A stretch of DNA of 64,000 nt from Lachnospiraceae bacterium UBA3638 (GCA_002373595.1 DFKT01000055.1:1-64000), one strand, 5' to 3'; positions 27,477 through 37,601 are shown, counted from the stretch's first letter. Made by a program: numbers and translations. The notes: a model not told the origin generated them from the sequence alone.

Positions 27477-27987
27477 TTGTCCTCTCCTTTCGGAGTCTTA
27501 TCATTTCAAATCGATTATATGCATGCAGGAGCACAGGGTATACGATGATGGAAATAAGCAGCGTATACAGCGCTTCCGGCACTATTATCTTCAAAAGATA
27601 GAATGAGAAATTAAGCTTTCCTCTCACGAGGAATCTGAAGATATAGAAAAGAAGCCCATAAGACAGGTCACTGGTGAATATGAGGATCATGGGAAGTCTG
27701 ATGTCTTCGGGATAGAAAAGGCCGAAAAACTGACCGTTAACATACCCTACGAGAGTCATTATAAGAGCCGAGAAACCAAGCATTCCTCCGAAAAAGATAT
27801 CAAACAAAAGTCCTGCGAGAAAACCTGTATACATCCCCGTCTTCTCTCCGTACATAAAACCGAAAACGCTTACCGGGATGATAAGTATATCAGGTGTAAC
27901 TCCGGCAATGGAAAGGTGCGAGAAAAGGGTACTCTCGATCACGAAAAATATGGGAATTGTTATAAAACAAAAGAATTTCTGAAGCAT
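27430..27987 (-). CDS. mreD: Rod shape-determining protein MreD
   Basis: A 185-residue integral membrane protein with about five to six hydrophobic segments and the typical TPDILIIPVSVFGF and GFLAGLLFDIFFG stretches. It works with MreC to link MreB filaments to the wall synthesis enzymes. Its 3' end overlaps PBP2. Confidence 0.92.
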   Translation of the reverse strand: MLQKFFCFITIPIFFVIESTLFSHLSIAGVTPDILIIPVSVFGFMYGEKTGMYTGFLAGLLFDIFFGGMLGFSALIMTLVGYVNGQFFGLFYPEDIRLPMILIFTSDLSYGLLFYIFRFLVRGKLNFSFYLLKIIVPEALYTLLISIIVYPVLLHAYNRFEMIRLRKERTIAGHNQGTPSEYHIE

Positions 27988-27996
27988 ATTTATGCC

Positions 27997-28869
27997 CTAT
28001 TCGGATGCTGCGTTTTTCATATCAGTGATGACAAGCACAGTTCCCAAATGCTCAAAATCAACTACGGGAAGTATCTTCCCGGAGTATGTCAGGTTATTGC
28101 TGTCCTTATCCGCGGACTGAACATAGCCTATGAGAAGTCCGGGCAGATACTTATCGCTTATCTGACTGGTTACAACCTTCTCGCCCAGAATATTTACATT
28201 GTCAGATATGCTCAGCTGTGAAAACGACAGCGTGCCGTCATTTCTCATTTCTTCCAGATTTCCTGCAACTATGAGCGTATCTTCCGTGGAAAGTACCTGT
28301 CCGCTCACATAAGCACCGTCCGAAATAACAGCGGTAACTCTGGACCAGTGATCTCCGACCGAAGATATCCTTCCTACCAGACCGCCTCCGGCGATCACAT
28401 TCATATCGACCTGCAGTCCGTCTTTACTTCCCTTGTCTATGGTAAATCCGTAGAACCAGTTACTGTTATCGGATGCTATTATCCTCGCTCCTACTTTTGA
28501 ATATGAATCATACTCATCGCCGAGTTCAAAAAGATCACGAAGTTCCGCAAGTTCATATCTCTCCTTAGAGAGTATGGTATTCTCTTCGGTAAGTTCGTCT
28601 ACCCTGGCTTTTAATTCTTCGTTTTCTTTAGCAAGGGCCTCCATCGAGCGGAACTCATCCTTGCGGGTATTCATCCAGATTCCAAGTTTACTAAGTCCCT
28701 TCTCGAAAGGAACTATCATATTGCCAACAGTATTGTTGAAGGGTGCGTCGAAAGAGTTGGTTCCGTAAGTGATAACCATCAGAAAAACACATATCCCCGC
28801 GAGTATCATAAGGACAACTCTCCCGGGGATCTTGCGTCTTATCGATTTTTCCCGTAAAACGGGACTCAT
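27997..28869 (-). CDS. mreC: Rod shape-determining protein MreC
   Basis: A 290-residue bitopic protein with a membrane segment at about 17-37, a coiled coil (about 70-110, alternating Leu/Glu) and an extracellular beta-rich core (about 120-275) with GGGLVGRIS. It forms filaments outside the membrane that organise PBP2 and RodA. It overlaps mreB by four bases. Confidence 0.95.
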   Translation of the reverse strand: MSPVLREKSIRRKIPGRVVLMILAGICVFLMVITYGTNSFDAPFNNTVGNMIVPFEKGLSKLGIWMNTRKDEFRSMEALAKENEELKARVDELTEENTILSKERYELAELRDLFELGDEYDSYSKVGARIIASDNSNWFYGFTIDKGSKDGLQVDMNVIAGGGLVGRISSVGDHWSRVTAVISDGAYVSGQVLSTEDTLIVAGNLEEMRNDGTLSFSQLSISDNVNILGEKVVTSQISDKYLPGLLIGYVQSADKDSNNLTYSGKILPVVDFEHLGTVLVITDMKNAASE

Positions 28870-29876
28870 TTACTCATTCCTTCCGCAGAAAAAGCAAGCT
28901 CTGAATACTCATGATCTACCAGTATCCTGCCAAGTCCTTCCGCAGTCGAGCTTATCGGATCTTCGCTGACATTAACCTTCAGTCCCGTACCGTCAGCTAT
29001 TCTCTCAACGACATGAGCCACCTGACTTGCGCCTCCGGTGAGATAAATGCCGTTTCTGTAGATATCAGCCGAGAGTTCGGGCGGGGTCTTCTCGAGAATC
29101 ATCTTGATATTATCAATGATCTCCTTGAAATCCTCCTCAAGAGCGGATACCAAAAGTTTGGAAGGTATGATCCTCTCGACGGGAAGTCCGGTAACGATAT
29201 CTCTGCCGTATACGGTAGCTCCTCTTCCGGATTCCTCAAGATCACGTAATGAAATCTTGACCTGTTCAGCAGTCTTGCCGCCTATTGCAAGTCCGTATTC
29301 ACTCCTGATGATTGCCCTGATCGCTTCATCAAACTTCTGTCCGCCTGCTTTGATCAGCTTACTTAATACGATGCCGCCAAGTGAAAGAATGGATATCTCA
29401 GTAGTATCGAATCCAACGTTAACGACCATAACTCCGACAGCGGTGCGGACATCAATGCCGAGGCCTATACCGTCAGCGACAGCTTTATCGGCAACGCAGA
29501 TCCTTTTTGCCTTAACTCCGGCTTCTTTGACCAGATCGTAGAACGCTCTCTTCTCTACATCTGTTATATCCCAGGGAACGGCGATGATATAATCCGCAGC
29601 CTTGATAGTACCTCCCTGAAGATCGGAAAGCATGTAATGAAGCATGGACTCCATATTTCCGAGATCGGATATAACACCGAATTTAAGCGGATAAGAGATC
29701 GTGATATTGGAAGGCGCCTTCTCATACATTTCAAATGCAGAGTCTCCGTATGCAAACATTCCGCCTTTGTCCTTGATAGCTATCATATTCTTCTGAACGA
29801 GAACTTCCCCCGTCTGAGCCGAATAGATCTTGATATTGTTGGTACCGAGATCGATACCGAATGCATTGATCGCCAC
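28866..29876 (-). CDS. mreB: Rod shape-determining protein MreB
   Basis: A 336-residue actin homologue. Nucleotide-binding motifs visible are GIDLGTNN (phosphate 1), VNVGFDTTEIS (phosphate 2) and LTGGASQV (adenosine). It polymerises under the membrane and directs elongation. It is the first of the mreBCD set and lies 22 bases after radC, probably in the same transcript. The family usually has GTAN where this protein has GTNN. Confidence 0.95.
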   Translation of the reverse strand: MAINAFGIDLGTNNIKIYSAQTGEVLVQKNMIAIKDKGGMFAYGDSAFEMYEKAPSNITISYPLKFGVISDLGNMESMLHYMLSDLQGGTIKAADYIIAVPWDITDVEKRAFYDLVKEAGVKAKRICVADKAVADGIGLGIDVRTAVGVMVVNVGFDTTEISILSLGGIVLSKLIKAGGQKFDEAIRAIIRSEYGLAIGGKTAEQVKISLRDLEESGRGATVYGRDIVTGLPVERIIPSKLLVSALEEDFKEIIDNIKMILEKTPPELSADIYRNGIYLTGGASQVAHVVERIADGTGLKVNVSEDPISSTAEGLGRILVDHEYSELAFSAEGMSK

Positions 29877-29898
29877 GAATTATTCTCCTTATGAATGT

Positions 29899-30579
29899 TT
29901 ATGTAAGTCTGTCATATTCCAGGTAACTGTAATAATTGCCGTCACCAATGATTATATGGTCTATAAGAGGTATGCCGATTTCAATTCCGAGCTTTAGGAT
30001 CCTCTCAGTCACTTCATCATCCTGCCTGCTTGGCTTTACCGATCCGCTCGGATGATTGTGTATGAGGATGATCCTTACCGCTCTCCTCTTAAGAGCTTCT
30101 ATAAAGATCTCTCTGGGCGATACAAAAGAAGTATTCACCCTGCCTTCGGAGATCACGGATTCCGAGATCATCATATTCTTGGAATCAAGGCAAACGAGCA
30201 CAAGCCTTTCCCTTTGCAGGTGCCGAAGTTCCTCCATGAAAAAATCTGCGACTTTTTCGGGGCTCCTTGCATCAAAACCAACCTCAGCCCTGGCTCTGGA
30301 CATTCTGGCTGACAGTTCCGCGACCGCTTTGAGCTTTACGGCTTTTACAGGACCGATGCCGTCTATAGCCTGCAGTTCCTCAATCGAGACATCAACAAGT
30401 CCGAGAAGCCCTTTCCTTGGATATCTTCCGAGTTCAAGCACTGCGGAAGCTACCGATTCGGCATCTTCTCCGACACATCCCGTCCTCAGGATAATGGCCA
30501 AAAGCTCACTCTCCGTGAGGTTTTCTCCACCGAACCTCAGGAATTTCTCATAAGGTCCTTCGGATTTTTTATTTTTCAT
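29899..30579 (-). CDS. radC: RadC family JAB-domain protein
   Basis: A protein of about 226 residues with N-terminal helix-hairpin-helix motifs (IDGIGPVKAVKL near 75-85) and a C-terminal JAMM metalloprotease-like domain with HNHPSGSVKPSRQDD. Despite its name it is not proven to act in DNA repair. The ATG at 30579 is five bases from AGGAG; a GTG at 30585 abuts that site and is unlikely. It is first in the operon with mreBCD, and its ribosome-binding site lies in a leader hairpin. Confidence 0.93.
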   Translation of the reverse strand: MKNKKSEGPYEKFLRFGGENLTESELLAIILRTGCVGEDAESVASAVLELGRYPRKGLLGLVDVSIEELQAIDGIGPVKAVKLKAVAELSARMSRARAEVGFDARSPEKVADFFMEELRHLQRERLVLVCLDSKNMMISESVISEGRVNTSFVSPREIFIEALKRRAVRIILIHNHPSGSVKPSRQDDEVTERILKLGIEIGIPLIDHIIIGDGNYYSYLEYDRLT

Positions 30580-30585
30580 ATACAC

Positions 30586-30630
30586 TCCTTCGCCTTCTCC
30601 CTGCGAAGGATGCTTAAGTCCCGAAGGACT
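30586..30630 (-). promoter_or_regulatory. Structured leader of radC
   Basis: Two hairpins lie in the 66-base leader. On the minus strand AGTCC-TTCG-GGACT (30617-30630) is a UUCG tetraloop hairpin. An 8-bp stem TCCTTCGC/GCGAAGGA (30603-30610 with 30586-30593) has the AAGGA of the ribosome-binding site in its 3' arm, so folding would limit translation. Confidence 0.5.
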
Positions 30631-30645
30631 ATCGCATACATAACT

Positions 30646-30674
30646 ATTTTATCAGACAATACCCGCATCCACAA
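30646..30674 (-). promoter_or_regulatory. Promoter for the radC-mreBCD operon
   Basis: Minus-strand extended -10 TGA-TAAAAT (TAAAAT at 30646-30651) with a weak TTGTGG (30669-30674) 17 bases upstream. It overlaps the last codons of the PLP enzyme gene. Confidence 0.5.
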
Positions 30675-31935
30675 GACTTTGGTAGGATTTGAGGATACCG
30701 AGCTTGCCGTGAGGCCAGGACAGTCCGCCTTGGAAATATACGCTGTACGGAGGCTTTATGGGTCCGTCTGCCGACAGCTCTATGGATGAACCGGAAACAA
30801 ATGCTCCTGCAGCCATGATCACGGGTGCATCATAACCGGGCATATCCCAGGGTTCGGGAGTTACAAATGAGTCAACGGGAGCAGCGGACTGTATTCCTCT
30901 GCAGAAAGCTTCGACTGCATCGGCTCTTCCGAATGTAACTGCCTGAATGATATCATGTCTTGATCCCTTGCCGTCGGGAAGTACGGAAAATCCGGATCTT
31001 TCATAGAGATTGGCAGCAAATATCGCACTCTTTAACGCAGATGCAGTAACTATGGGAGCCATAAAAAATCCCTGATAGAATGAAGGAAGTATACCAAGGC
31101 TGGCTCCAACCTCCTTGCCGAGTCCCGGAGATGTGAGCCTGTGTGCGGCATTCTCGATCATCTCTTTCCTGCCGGCAAGATACCCTCCGATAGGTGCCAG
31201 TCCTCCTCCGGGGTTCTTGATAAGCGATCCGACGATGAGATCCGCTCCAACATCGGTGGGCTCGATCCTTTCGACAAATTCTCCGTAGCAGTTATCTATC
31301 ATGCAAAGGAGGTCAGGCTTGATACTCTTTATGAAAGATATGAGCTCTCCGATCCTTTCTACGGAAAGAGTGGGTCTGGTCTGATACCCCTTGGAACGTT
31401 GTATAGTGACGAGCTTAGTCCTGTCATTTATGCTCTTTCTGATGCCCTCATAGTCAAACTCCCCGCCATCCTTAAGATCGACCTGCGAATAAGTGATGCC
31501 ATACTCCGCAAGACTTCCCATGGAAGGTCTGATGCCGATGACTTCCTCGAGAGTATCATACGGCTTTCCGACAGGGGATAAAAGCTCATCACCCGGCCTT
31601 AAGTTAGACATGAGTGCAAGAGCAAGCGCATGTGTTCCACAGGTGATCTGAGGTCTTACCAGTGCATCCTCGGTATGGAACACTCCGGAATATACCTCCT
31701 CAAGCGTATCCCTTCCGATATCGTTATATCCGTATCCTGTAGTCCCGAGCAGGCATGCTTCGCTTACTTTGGACTCCTGCATTGCGGATATGACTTTGAG
31801 CTGATTGTACTCTGCCGTTTCATCTATAGCTTTAAATCTGTCTTCAAGTTCTTTGCAGATCTGCTCCCCGAGACTGTAAACCTTCTCGCTGATCCCAAGT
31901 TTCAGATACATTTCTTTTGATTCGTTCTGCGACAT
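30652..31935 (-). CDS. Methionine gamma-lyase family PLP enzyme (aluminium resistance family)
   Basis: A fold-type I pyridoxal-phosphate protein of about 427 residues from the family once called aluminium resistance proteins and related to methionine gamma-lyase. It shows RPQITCGTHALALAL, the cofactor Asp in CMIDNCYGEF and the probable Schiff-base Lys in GSLIKNPGGGLAPIGGY. The substrate is not established. The start is uncertain: ATGs lie at 31935 and 31944 with AAGG sequences close by, and a TTG at 31956 lacks a site. It follows miaA by a short gap. Confidence 0.88.
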   Translation of the reverse strand: MSQNESKEMYLKLGISEKVYSLGEQICKELEDRFKAIDETAEYNQLKVISAMQESKVSEACLLGTTGYGYNDIGRDTLEEVYSGVFHTEDALVRPQITCGTHALALALMSNLRPGDELLSPVGKPYDTLEEVIGIRPSMGSLAEYGITYSQVDLKDGGEFDYEGIRKSINDRTKLVTIQRSKGYQTRPTLSVERIGELISFIKSIKPDLLCMIDNCYGEFVERIEPTDVGADLIVGSLIKNPGGGLAPIGGYLAGRKEMIENAAHRLTSPGLGKEVGASLGILPSFYQGFFMAPIVTASALKSAIFAANLYERSGFSVLPDGKGSRHDIIQAVTFGRADAVEAFCRGIQSAAPVDSFVTPEPWDMPGYDAPVIMAAGAFVSGSSIELSADGPIKPPYSVYFQGGLSWPHGKLGILKSYQSLVDAGIV

Positions 31936-31968
31936 TTCCTTCATTTCCTTTTGCAATCTTGTGTTATC

Positions 31969-32925
31969 TTATTTGATGATCCCTTTATCTTGTAGTGTCT
32001 TTAACATAAATGCAAGCATTCTTTCATTTTCGCCGTTAAAGTCACTTCTTTCTATCCAGACAGCATCTTTTACAGACCTGAAATAAGTGAGTTGTCTCTT
32101 GGCAAAATTCCTGGATCTTTTCTTGATGAGTTCGGTTGCTTCTTCCGGACTTCTCTCACCATATATCAGATCAGCGATCTCTTTATATCCGAGCCCCTGC
32201 ATCGAGACTGCGCTCCTGGGTACTCCGCTGTCCAAAAGTCCCTTTACTTCATCCAAGAGACCGGCATCCATCATCTTATCGACTCTTCGGTTTATGCGGT
32301 CATATATGATCTCTCTTTTATCATTGAGAACGAAATAGACATGATCATAGATGTAATCCCTGGCTTTTTCCGTTTCATTATGCTCAGAGATCTTTACGCC
32401 CGTGCGATGATAATATTCAAGTGCTCTTATAACTCTTTTGATATTCTCTTTGGGAATGGATACCGCACTTGCAGGGTCTGCATCTTTAAGTTTTTCAAAG
32501 AGAGCTTCGCATCCGTTAACTTCGTAATACTTCCAAAGACTGTCAGCGTATTCTTTATCCGTGGCATCATCGGTAAATTTCACATCACGCAGGAAAGCCT
32601 GTATATAGAATCCGGTACCTCCGGCAACAATGGGAATATGCCCCCTTCCTGTGATATCATCCACGCATTCCCTGGCCTTTTTCTGGAAAAACATCACATT
32701 AAACTCATCAGTCGGCTCAAGTATGCTGATCATATGATGAAGGACACCCTTCATCTCCTGAGCTGTTATCTTGGCTGAACCTATATCAAAACCTTTATAT
32801 ACCTGTACGGAATCAGCCGAGATCACCTCTCCGCCGATCTTTAAGGCCAGATCGACTGCAAGATCGGATTTCCCGGAGGCGGTAGGCCCGGCTATGACTA
32901 TTACCGGAGGCTTGGTTTCGCTCAT
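31969..32925 (-). CDS. miaA: tRNA dimethylallyltransferase MiaA
   Basis: A 318-residue enzyme that adds a dimethylallyl group to A37 of tRNAs reading UNN codons. It has the P-loop GPTASGKS (13-20), ISADSVQVYKG, GGTGFYI and the RNA-binding SMQGLGYKEI. It overlaps mutL by four bases, the conserved mutS-mutL-miaA order of many Firmicutes. MiaB, which acts next on the same base, is also in this window. Confidence 0.97.
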   Translation of the reverse strand: MSETKPPVIVIAGPTASGKSDLAVDLALKIGGEVISADSVQVYKGFDIGSAKITAQEMKGVLHHMISILEPTDEFNVMFFQKKARECVDDITGRGHIPIVAGGTGFYIQAFLRDVKFTDDATDKEYADSLWKYYEVNGCEALFEKLKDADPASAVSIPKENIKRVIRALEYYHRTGVKISEHNETEKARDYIYDHVYFVLNDKREIIYDRINRRVDKMMDAGLLDEVKGLLDSGVPRSAVSMQGLGYKEIADLIYGERSPEEATELIKKRSRNFAKRQLTYFRSVKDAVWIERSDFNGENERMLAFMLKTLQDKGIIK

Positions 32926-34847
32926 TCCACTATCCTCTTAAATCTCTTCTCGAGATCCTTCTCGGTAAGCACTATAGTTGTAGGTCTCCCGTGAGGACAA
33001 TTGTACGGATTTTCAAGAGTAAGCATTTCATCTATCAGTTTTTCGGCTTCGGCTTCCGAGAGACTGTCTCCGCCTTTTACGGAGGCCTTGCAAGCCATGT
33101 CCGCGATCCTTTCCTCGATGGAAGCATATCCGCCGTGACCTGTCCCCTCCGATAATTCGGAAAGCACTTCAAGGAAAAGCTCTTTCTCCGAATGTCCGTA
33201 GAGATCTGCAGGTACGGCGCGGAGTGCATATTCGGATCCGCCGAAATGCTCCACTTCAAAGCCAAGCTTAAGGAAAGCATCAGCATTCTCATTAAACACG
33301 CTCTCTTCTTTACCTGACAAAGAGATGATGACAGGCGGAAGGATCTGCTGTGATGCAACCTTTCCCTCTCGGAGTCTTTTTACCATTCTTTCGTAATTGA
33401 CCTTTTCATGTGCTGCATGCTGATCGATAAGAAGGAGCTTATCCTCGAATCTTACGATCATATAGCAGTCGAATGCTATTCCTATAAGCCTGAAGTCAGG
33501 CCTGTTTGTACGGGATAATATCCTCACCGAAGATTCATTACCCGTGTCTTCGTCAGAGTCTGTGACAGTCTGAAGATCCCCGGATGTATACAGCGGAAGA
33601 TCTTCGTCCACGCGCATCTGTCTGTACACCGGCTTTCTGTTATCTTCAAAAAATGAATCAGTCCGGTCCGCCTCATTGCCGTTTTCTTCTTCATCATCGC
33701 TAAAGAATGAAGTACTCGTAAATCTGGCATAGGGATCATCACCGGTCTTTCTTGCTTCCTCAAAAGGCTCGGGATTCCTGCCGGATGTTATCTCGGTAAG
33801 ATCCGCATTTCTCTCTTCTTTTTTCTCTTCATTGGTCTGCAGTACTTTATCGGGAAGAGTCTCCGTACCTCTGATGCATGCGCTTACGGATGAAGTTATA
33901 AATCCGGATACTTTCATCCTCTCGGAAAGTCGGACTTCCGTCTTGGCGGGATGAACATTGACATCGACTTTCTCAGGATCAACGCTGATATTAAGGAAAC
34001 ATACCGGGAATCTGTGAAGCATCAGATATCCGGCAAAACCTTCCTCTACAGCGGTTGAGAGTTCTGTACTCTTTACATACCTTCCGTTTACGAAGAAGTT
34101 CTCAAAACTCCTGGCCGACCTTACGAGCTCGGGTTTACCGATAAAACCGTTAAGTGAAACTCCCTCAGTCTTTGCATTAAGGTGCAGCAGTGCATTGGAG
34201 ATCTCTCTACCGTAAATGCGGTATATGACCTCTTTCAGATCTCCGGATCCCGATGTATGAAATCTGGTCTTGCCGTTTGATGTAAACTGAAATGAGATAT
34301 CAGGATGGGAAAGAGCTATCCTTTCCATGATATCGCAGATATATGACCCTTCCGTCTGAGGAGTCCTTAAGAATTTAAGCCTCGCGGGAGTATTATAAAA
34401 CAGATTTCCGGCTATGACCGTAGTCCCTGTCGGTGCTCCGATTTCTTCGCATTCCAGTTCTTTTCCGCCTTCCAGGTAGACTCTCGTTCCGGTAAGAGAA
34501 TCTTTTGTCTTGGTTATCATCTCAAGTCTGGAAACTGCGGAAATACTTGACAGAGCCTCGCCTCTAAAACCCAGGCTGTGAATGTGATCCAGGTCTGAAG
34601 CGTCTTTTATCTTACTGGTAGAGTGTCGCAGGAACGCAATCTTAAGCTCTGCCGAAGGGATGCCGCACCCATTGTCGGTAACGCGCATCATCTCTGTTCC
34701 GCCTTCTTTGATCTCGACGGTAACTGAAGTTGCTCCTGCATCTATGGAATTCTCAACAAGCTCTTTAATAACATTCGCCGGTCTTTCAACAACTTCACCG
34801 GCGGCGATCCTGTCTATCGTGACATCGTCCAATACATGTATGGGCAT
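32922..34847 (-). CDS. mutL: DNA mismatch repair protein MutL
   Basis: A 641-residue GHKL ATPase. N-terminal motifs are ELVENSIDAGA, DNGCGIP and GFRGEAL. The C-terminal half has the endonuclease motif DQHAAHEKVNYE, matching DQHA(X)2E(X)4E, so this MutL should nick the nascent strand itself, in line with the lack of MutH in Firmicutes. An acidic, variable linker (about 335-460) joins the halves. It lies 15 bases after mutS. Confidence 0.97.
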   Translation of the reverse strand: MPIHVLDDVTIDRIAAGEVVERPANVIKELVENSIDAGATSVTVEIKEGGTEMMRVTDNGCGIPSAELKIAFLRHSTSKIKDASDLDHIHSLGFRGEALSSISAVSRLEMITKTKDSLTGTRVYLEGGKELECEEIGAPTGTTVIAGNLFYNTPARLKFLRTPQTEGSYICDIMERIALSHPDISFQFTSNGKTRFHTSGSGDLKEVIYRIYGREISNALLHLNAKTEGVSLNGFIGKPELVRSARSFENFFVNGRYVKSTELSTAVEEGFAGYLMLHRFPVCFLNISVDPEKVDVNVHPAKTEVRLSERMKVSGFITSSVSACIRGTETLPDKVLQTNEEKKEERNADLTEITSGRNPEPFEEARKTGDDPYARFTSTSFFSDDEEENGNEADRTDSFFEDNRKPVYRQMRVDEDLPLYTSGDLQTVTDSDEDTGNESSVRILSRTNRPDFRLIGIAFDCYMIVRFEDKLLLIDQHAAHEKVNYERMVKRLREGKVASQQILPPVIISLSGKEESVFNENADAFLKLGFEVEHFGGSEYALRAVPADLYGHSEKELFLEVLSELSEGTGHGGYASIEERIADMACKASVKGGDSLSEAEAEKLIDEMLTLENPYNCPHGRPTTIVLTEKDLEKRFKRIVE

Positions 34848-34862
34848 AACCCTCTCCGATCA

Positions 34863-37550
34863 TCAAAACATATATCTGTTGTTAACACGATTCTGCATAC
34901 GATACAGTGTATTCATCGCTTCTATCGGTGTCATGGATGAGATATCAAGCTCCGATATCTCTTTTAAGATATCCTCGTCCGTGTTCATATCAAAGAAGCT
35001 CATCTGGCCCATGTCGACTTCATCGGGCGCAGATCCGCTTTTTTTCCTGCTGTTTGCACTCTTAATATCGGCGATCTCTTTGATCTTCTCGGTGATATCA
35101 TTCTCTCCGAGCTGACTTGCTATCTCTTTGGCTCTGTTTATTACACTGTCGGGTACACCTGCAAGCTTCGCAACCTGTATTCCGTAGCTCCTGTCAGCTC
35201 CGCCTTTAACGATCTTTCTTAAGAATACAATATTGTCTCCGGACTCTTTTACAGCTATGCAGTAATTGTTTACATTATCGATCTTGCCCTCAAGCTCCGT
35301 AAGTTCATGATAGTGCGTAGCAAAGAGAGTCTTGGCTCCGAGGAGTTTGCGATTGCTTATATGCTCTACAACGGCCCAAGCGATTGAGAGTCCGTCAAAA
35401 GTGGAAGTACCGCGTCCTATCTCATCGAGTATGATGAGTGAATTGGACGTAGCATTCCTGAGTATATTGGAGACCTCGTTCATCTCAACCATAAAGGTCG
35501 ACTGTCCGCTCGCGAGATCATCAGAAGCTCCCACCCTGGTAAAAATCCTGTCCACAACACCTATATTGGCTGATGCGGCAGGAACAAAGCATCCCATCTG
35601 AGCCATGAGCACGATAAGCGCGGTCTGTCTCATATATGTCGATTTACCGGCCATATTGGGACCTGTGATGATATTTACGAGGTTTTTGTCATTATCGAGA
35701 TATGTATCATTTGCGACAAAAAGATCCCTTCCTCCGTCCGCTCCCTGCATCATCTCAACTACCGGGTGTCTGCCGTCCTTGATATCTATTATCCCTCTCG
35801 TATTGAGTTTGGGTCTAGTATAATGATTCTTCTCGGATACATAGGAAAGAGATGTGATAACATCGAGCCTTGCCACTGCATCGGCTGTATTCTTTACCCG
35901 CTCTACATTGGCTTTGACCGTATCACTGATCCTGCAGAAGATATCATACTCGAGGCTGCTGAGTTTTTCCTGGGAATGAAGTACTTCATCCTCGATCTCT
36001 TTAAGTTTGACCGTAGTAAATCTCTCGGCATTGGTAAGTGTCTGTCTGCGAATGAAATCATCGGGGACTTTATCCTTAAAGGAATTGGTCACCTCAAAGA
36101 AATATCCGAATGACTTATGGAACTTGATCTTGAGATTCTTGATACCGGTTCTTTCTCTCTCGGTTTCCTCAAGCTCTGAAAGCCACTTCTTTCCGTCCCT
36201 TGCGGCCACTCTAAGTCTGTCAACTTCTTCATCGAATCCGTCGCGGATTATCCCACCGTCCCTCGCTGACAAGGGGGGCTCTTCGATGATACCGGCCGAA
36301 ATGAGTTCCCTGATATCATCAAGCGTATCCATATCATTTATAACTGACGAAATATATTCACTGCCGAAGTCCTTAAGCGATTCTTTTACCGCGGGAAGTA
36401 TTGCGATTGAAGAACAGAATGATACCAATTCTCTGGGGCCTGCAGAACCATACGCCATCCTGGTGAGGAGTCTTTCCAGGTCATATACGGATGTCAGATA
36501 TTCTCTTATCTCATCTCGGGAGATATTCTTTTTATTGAATTCGTCTATAGCATCATAGCGTTGTTTGATGGGCTCCGGCTTGCAGAGAGGCTGCTCCGTC
36601 ATACTGCGAAGAAGTCTTCCTCCCATCGCGGTCTTGGTCTTGTCAAGCACCCAGAGAAGACTTCCTCTCTTATTCTTCTCCCGAAGAGTCTCGGTGAGTT
36701 CAAGATTTCTCCTGGATGCCGAGTCAAGCATCATATAGTCATCGCTTCTGTAGATCTTAACTCCGGTGATATTATCAAGGCCGGTCATCTGGGTCTGACG
36801 CAGATAAGTGAGAGTAGCTCCGGCAGCCAATTTGCCGTAGTTAAGGTCTGAAAGTCCGAGAGACTGCAGACTGTGCGTTGCAAAATGAGAAGTGATCTCT
36901 CTCTCGCATGACCTCTCATCAAAAAGATGCGCTTCGAGTCCGAAGACCGCAACGCCGTATCTTTCCTTGTATTCCGATATTTCCTCCCCGCTGATGAGGA
37001 ATGCTTCATTGCAGACGAGTTCGGTTGCGCCGAACTTTCCGATCTCATTTCGAAGTTCCTGTACGCTGCCTACTTCGGTGACCATGAAGACACCTGTGGA
37101 TATATCGGAGATACACAGACCTATACCATTATCCGAATAATAGACACAAAAGAGATAATTATTCTTTGACGCATCCAGCGTCTGCATATTCATATTGGTG
37201 CCGGGAGTTACCACCCTGATAACTTCCCTTTTTACAAGCCCTTTTGCAAGTTTGGGATCTTCGACCTGCTCACAGACAGCGACTTTATGTCCGTGCGAAA
37301 CAAGTTTTGCTATATATGGTTCTGCAGCATGAAAAGGCACTCCGCACATGGGAGCACGCTCTTCGAGGCCGCATGATTTTCCTGTTAATGTGAGTTCGAG
37401 TTCTCTTGATACCGTGATCGCATCGTCAAAGAACATCTCGTAGAAGTCACCGAGACGATAGAAAAGAATACAATCCGGATACTGCTTATGCGTATCCAGA
37501 TAGTTTTGCATCATTGGTGTTACATCATTTTTGTCAGGACCTGAAGTCAT
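34863..37550 (-). CDS. mutS: DNA mismatch recognition protein MutS
   Basis: A MutS1 protein of about 895 residues. The mismatch-binding domain contains FYRLGDFYEMF, with the Phe-x-Glu that stacks on the mispair, and the ATPase has GPNMAGKST near residue 630 and the DEIGRGTST Walker B region. The ATG at 37550 follows AGAGGAAG; an in-frame start at 37571 lies next to the upstream terminator and is less likely. It is followed by mutL and miaA. Confidence 0.97.
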   Translation of the reverse strand: MTSGPDKNDVTPMMQNYLDTHKQYPDCILFYRLGDFYEMFFDDAITVSRELELTLTGKSCGLEERAPMCGVPFHAAEPYIAKLVSHGHKVAVCEQVEDPKLAKGLVKREVIRVVTPGTNMNMQTLDASKNNYLFCVYYSDNGIGLCISDISTGVFMVTEVGSVQELRNEIGKFGATELVCNEAFLISGEEISEYKERYGVAVFGLEAHLFDERSCEREITSHFATHSLQSLGLSDLNYGKLAAGATLTYLRQTQMTGLDNITGVKIYRSDDYMMLDSASRRNLELTETLREKNKRGSLLWVLDKTKTAMGGRLLRSMTEQPLCKPEPIKQRYDAIDEFNKKNISRDEIREYLTSVYDLERLLTRMAYGSAGPRELVSFCSSIAILPAVKESLKDFGSEYISSVINDMDTLDDIRELISAGIIEEPPLSARDGGIIRDGFDEEVDRLRVAARDGKKWLSELEETERERTGIKNLKIKFHKSFGYFFEVTNSFKDKVPDDFIRRQTLTNAERFTTVKLKEIEDEVLHSQEKLSSLEYDIFCRISDTVKANVERVKNTADAVARLDVITSLSYVSEKNHYTRPKLNTRGIIDIKDGRHPVVEMMQGADGGRDLFVANDTYLDNDKNLVNIITGPNMAGKSTYMRQTALIVLMAQMGCFVPAASANIGVVDRIFTRVGASDDLASGQSTFMVEMNEVSNILRNATSNSLIILDEIGRGTSTFDGLSIAWAVVEHISNRKLLGAKTLFATHYHELTELEGKIDNVNNYCIAVKESGDNIVFLRKIVKGGADRSYGIQVAKLAGVPDSVINRAKEIASQLGENDITEKIKEIADIKSANSRKKSGSAPDEVDMGQMSFFDMNTDEDILKEISELDISSMTPIEAMNTLYRMQNRVNNRYMF

Positions 37551-37573
37551 AAACTTCCTCTTTAACCACAAAA

Positions 37574-37601
37574 CCCTGAGGACGGCTTTCCGCCCCCAGG
37601 G
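37574..37601 (-). terminator. Terminator of the secreted protein gene
   Basis: On the minus strand a 12-bp stem (CCCTGGGGGCGG with CCGTCCTCAGGG, two G-T pairs, 4-base loop) is followed by TTTTG. On the plus strand the wobble positions become mismatches, which supports minus-strand use. Confidence 0.85.

Noticed and set aside
32092-32778. A 228-codon plus-strand frame
   Set aside because: It is antisense to miaA, whose motifs are complete, and has no recognisable domain.
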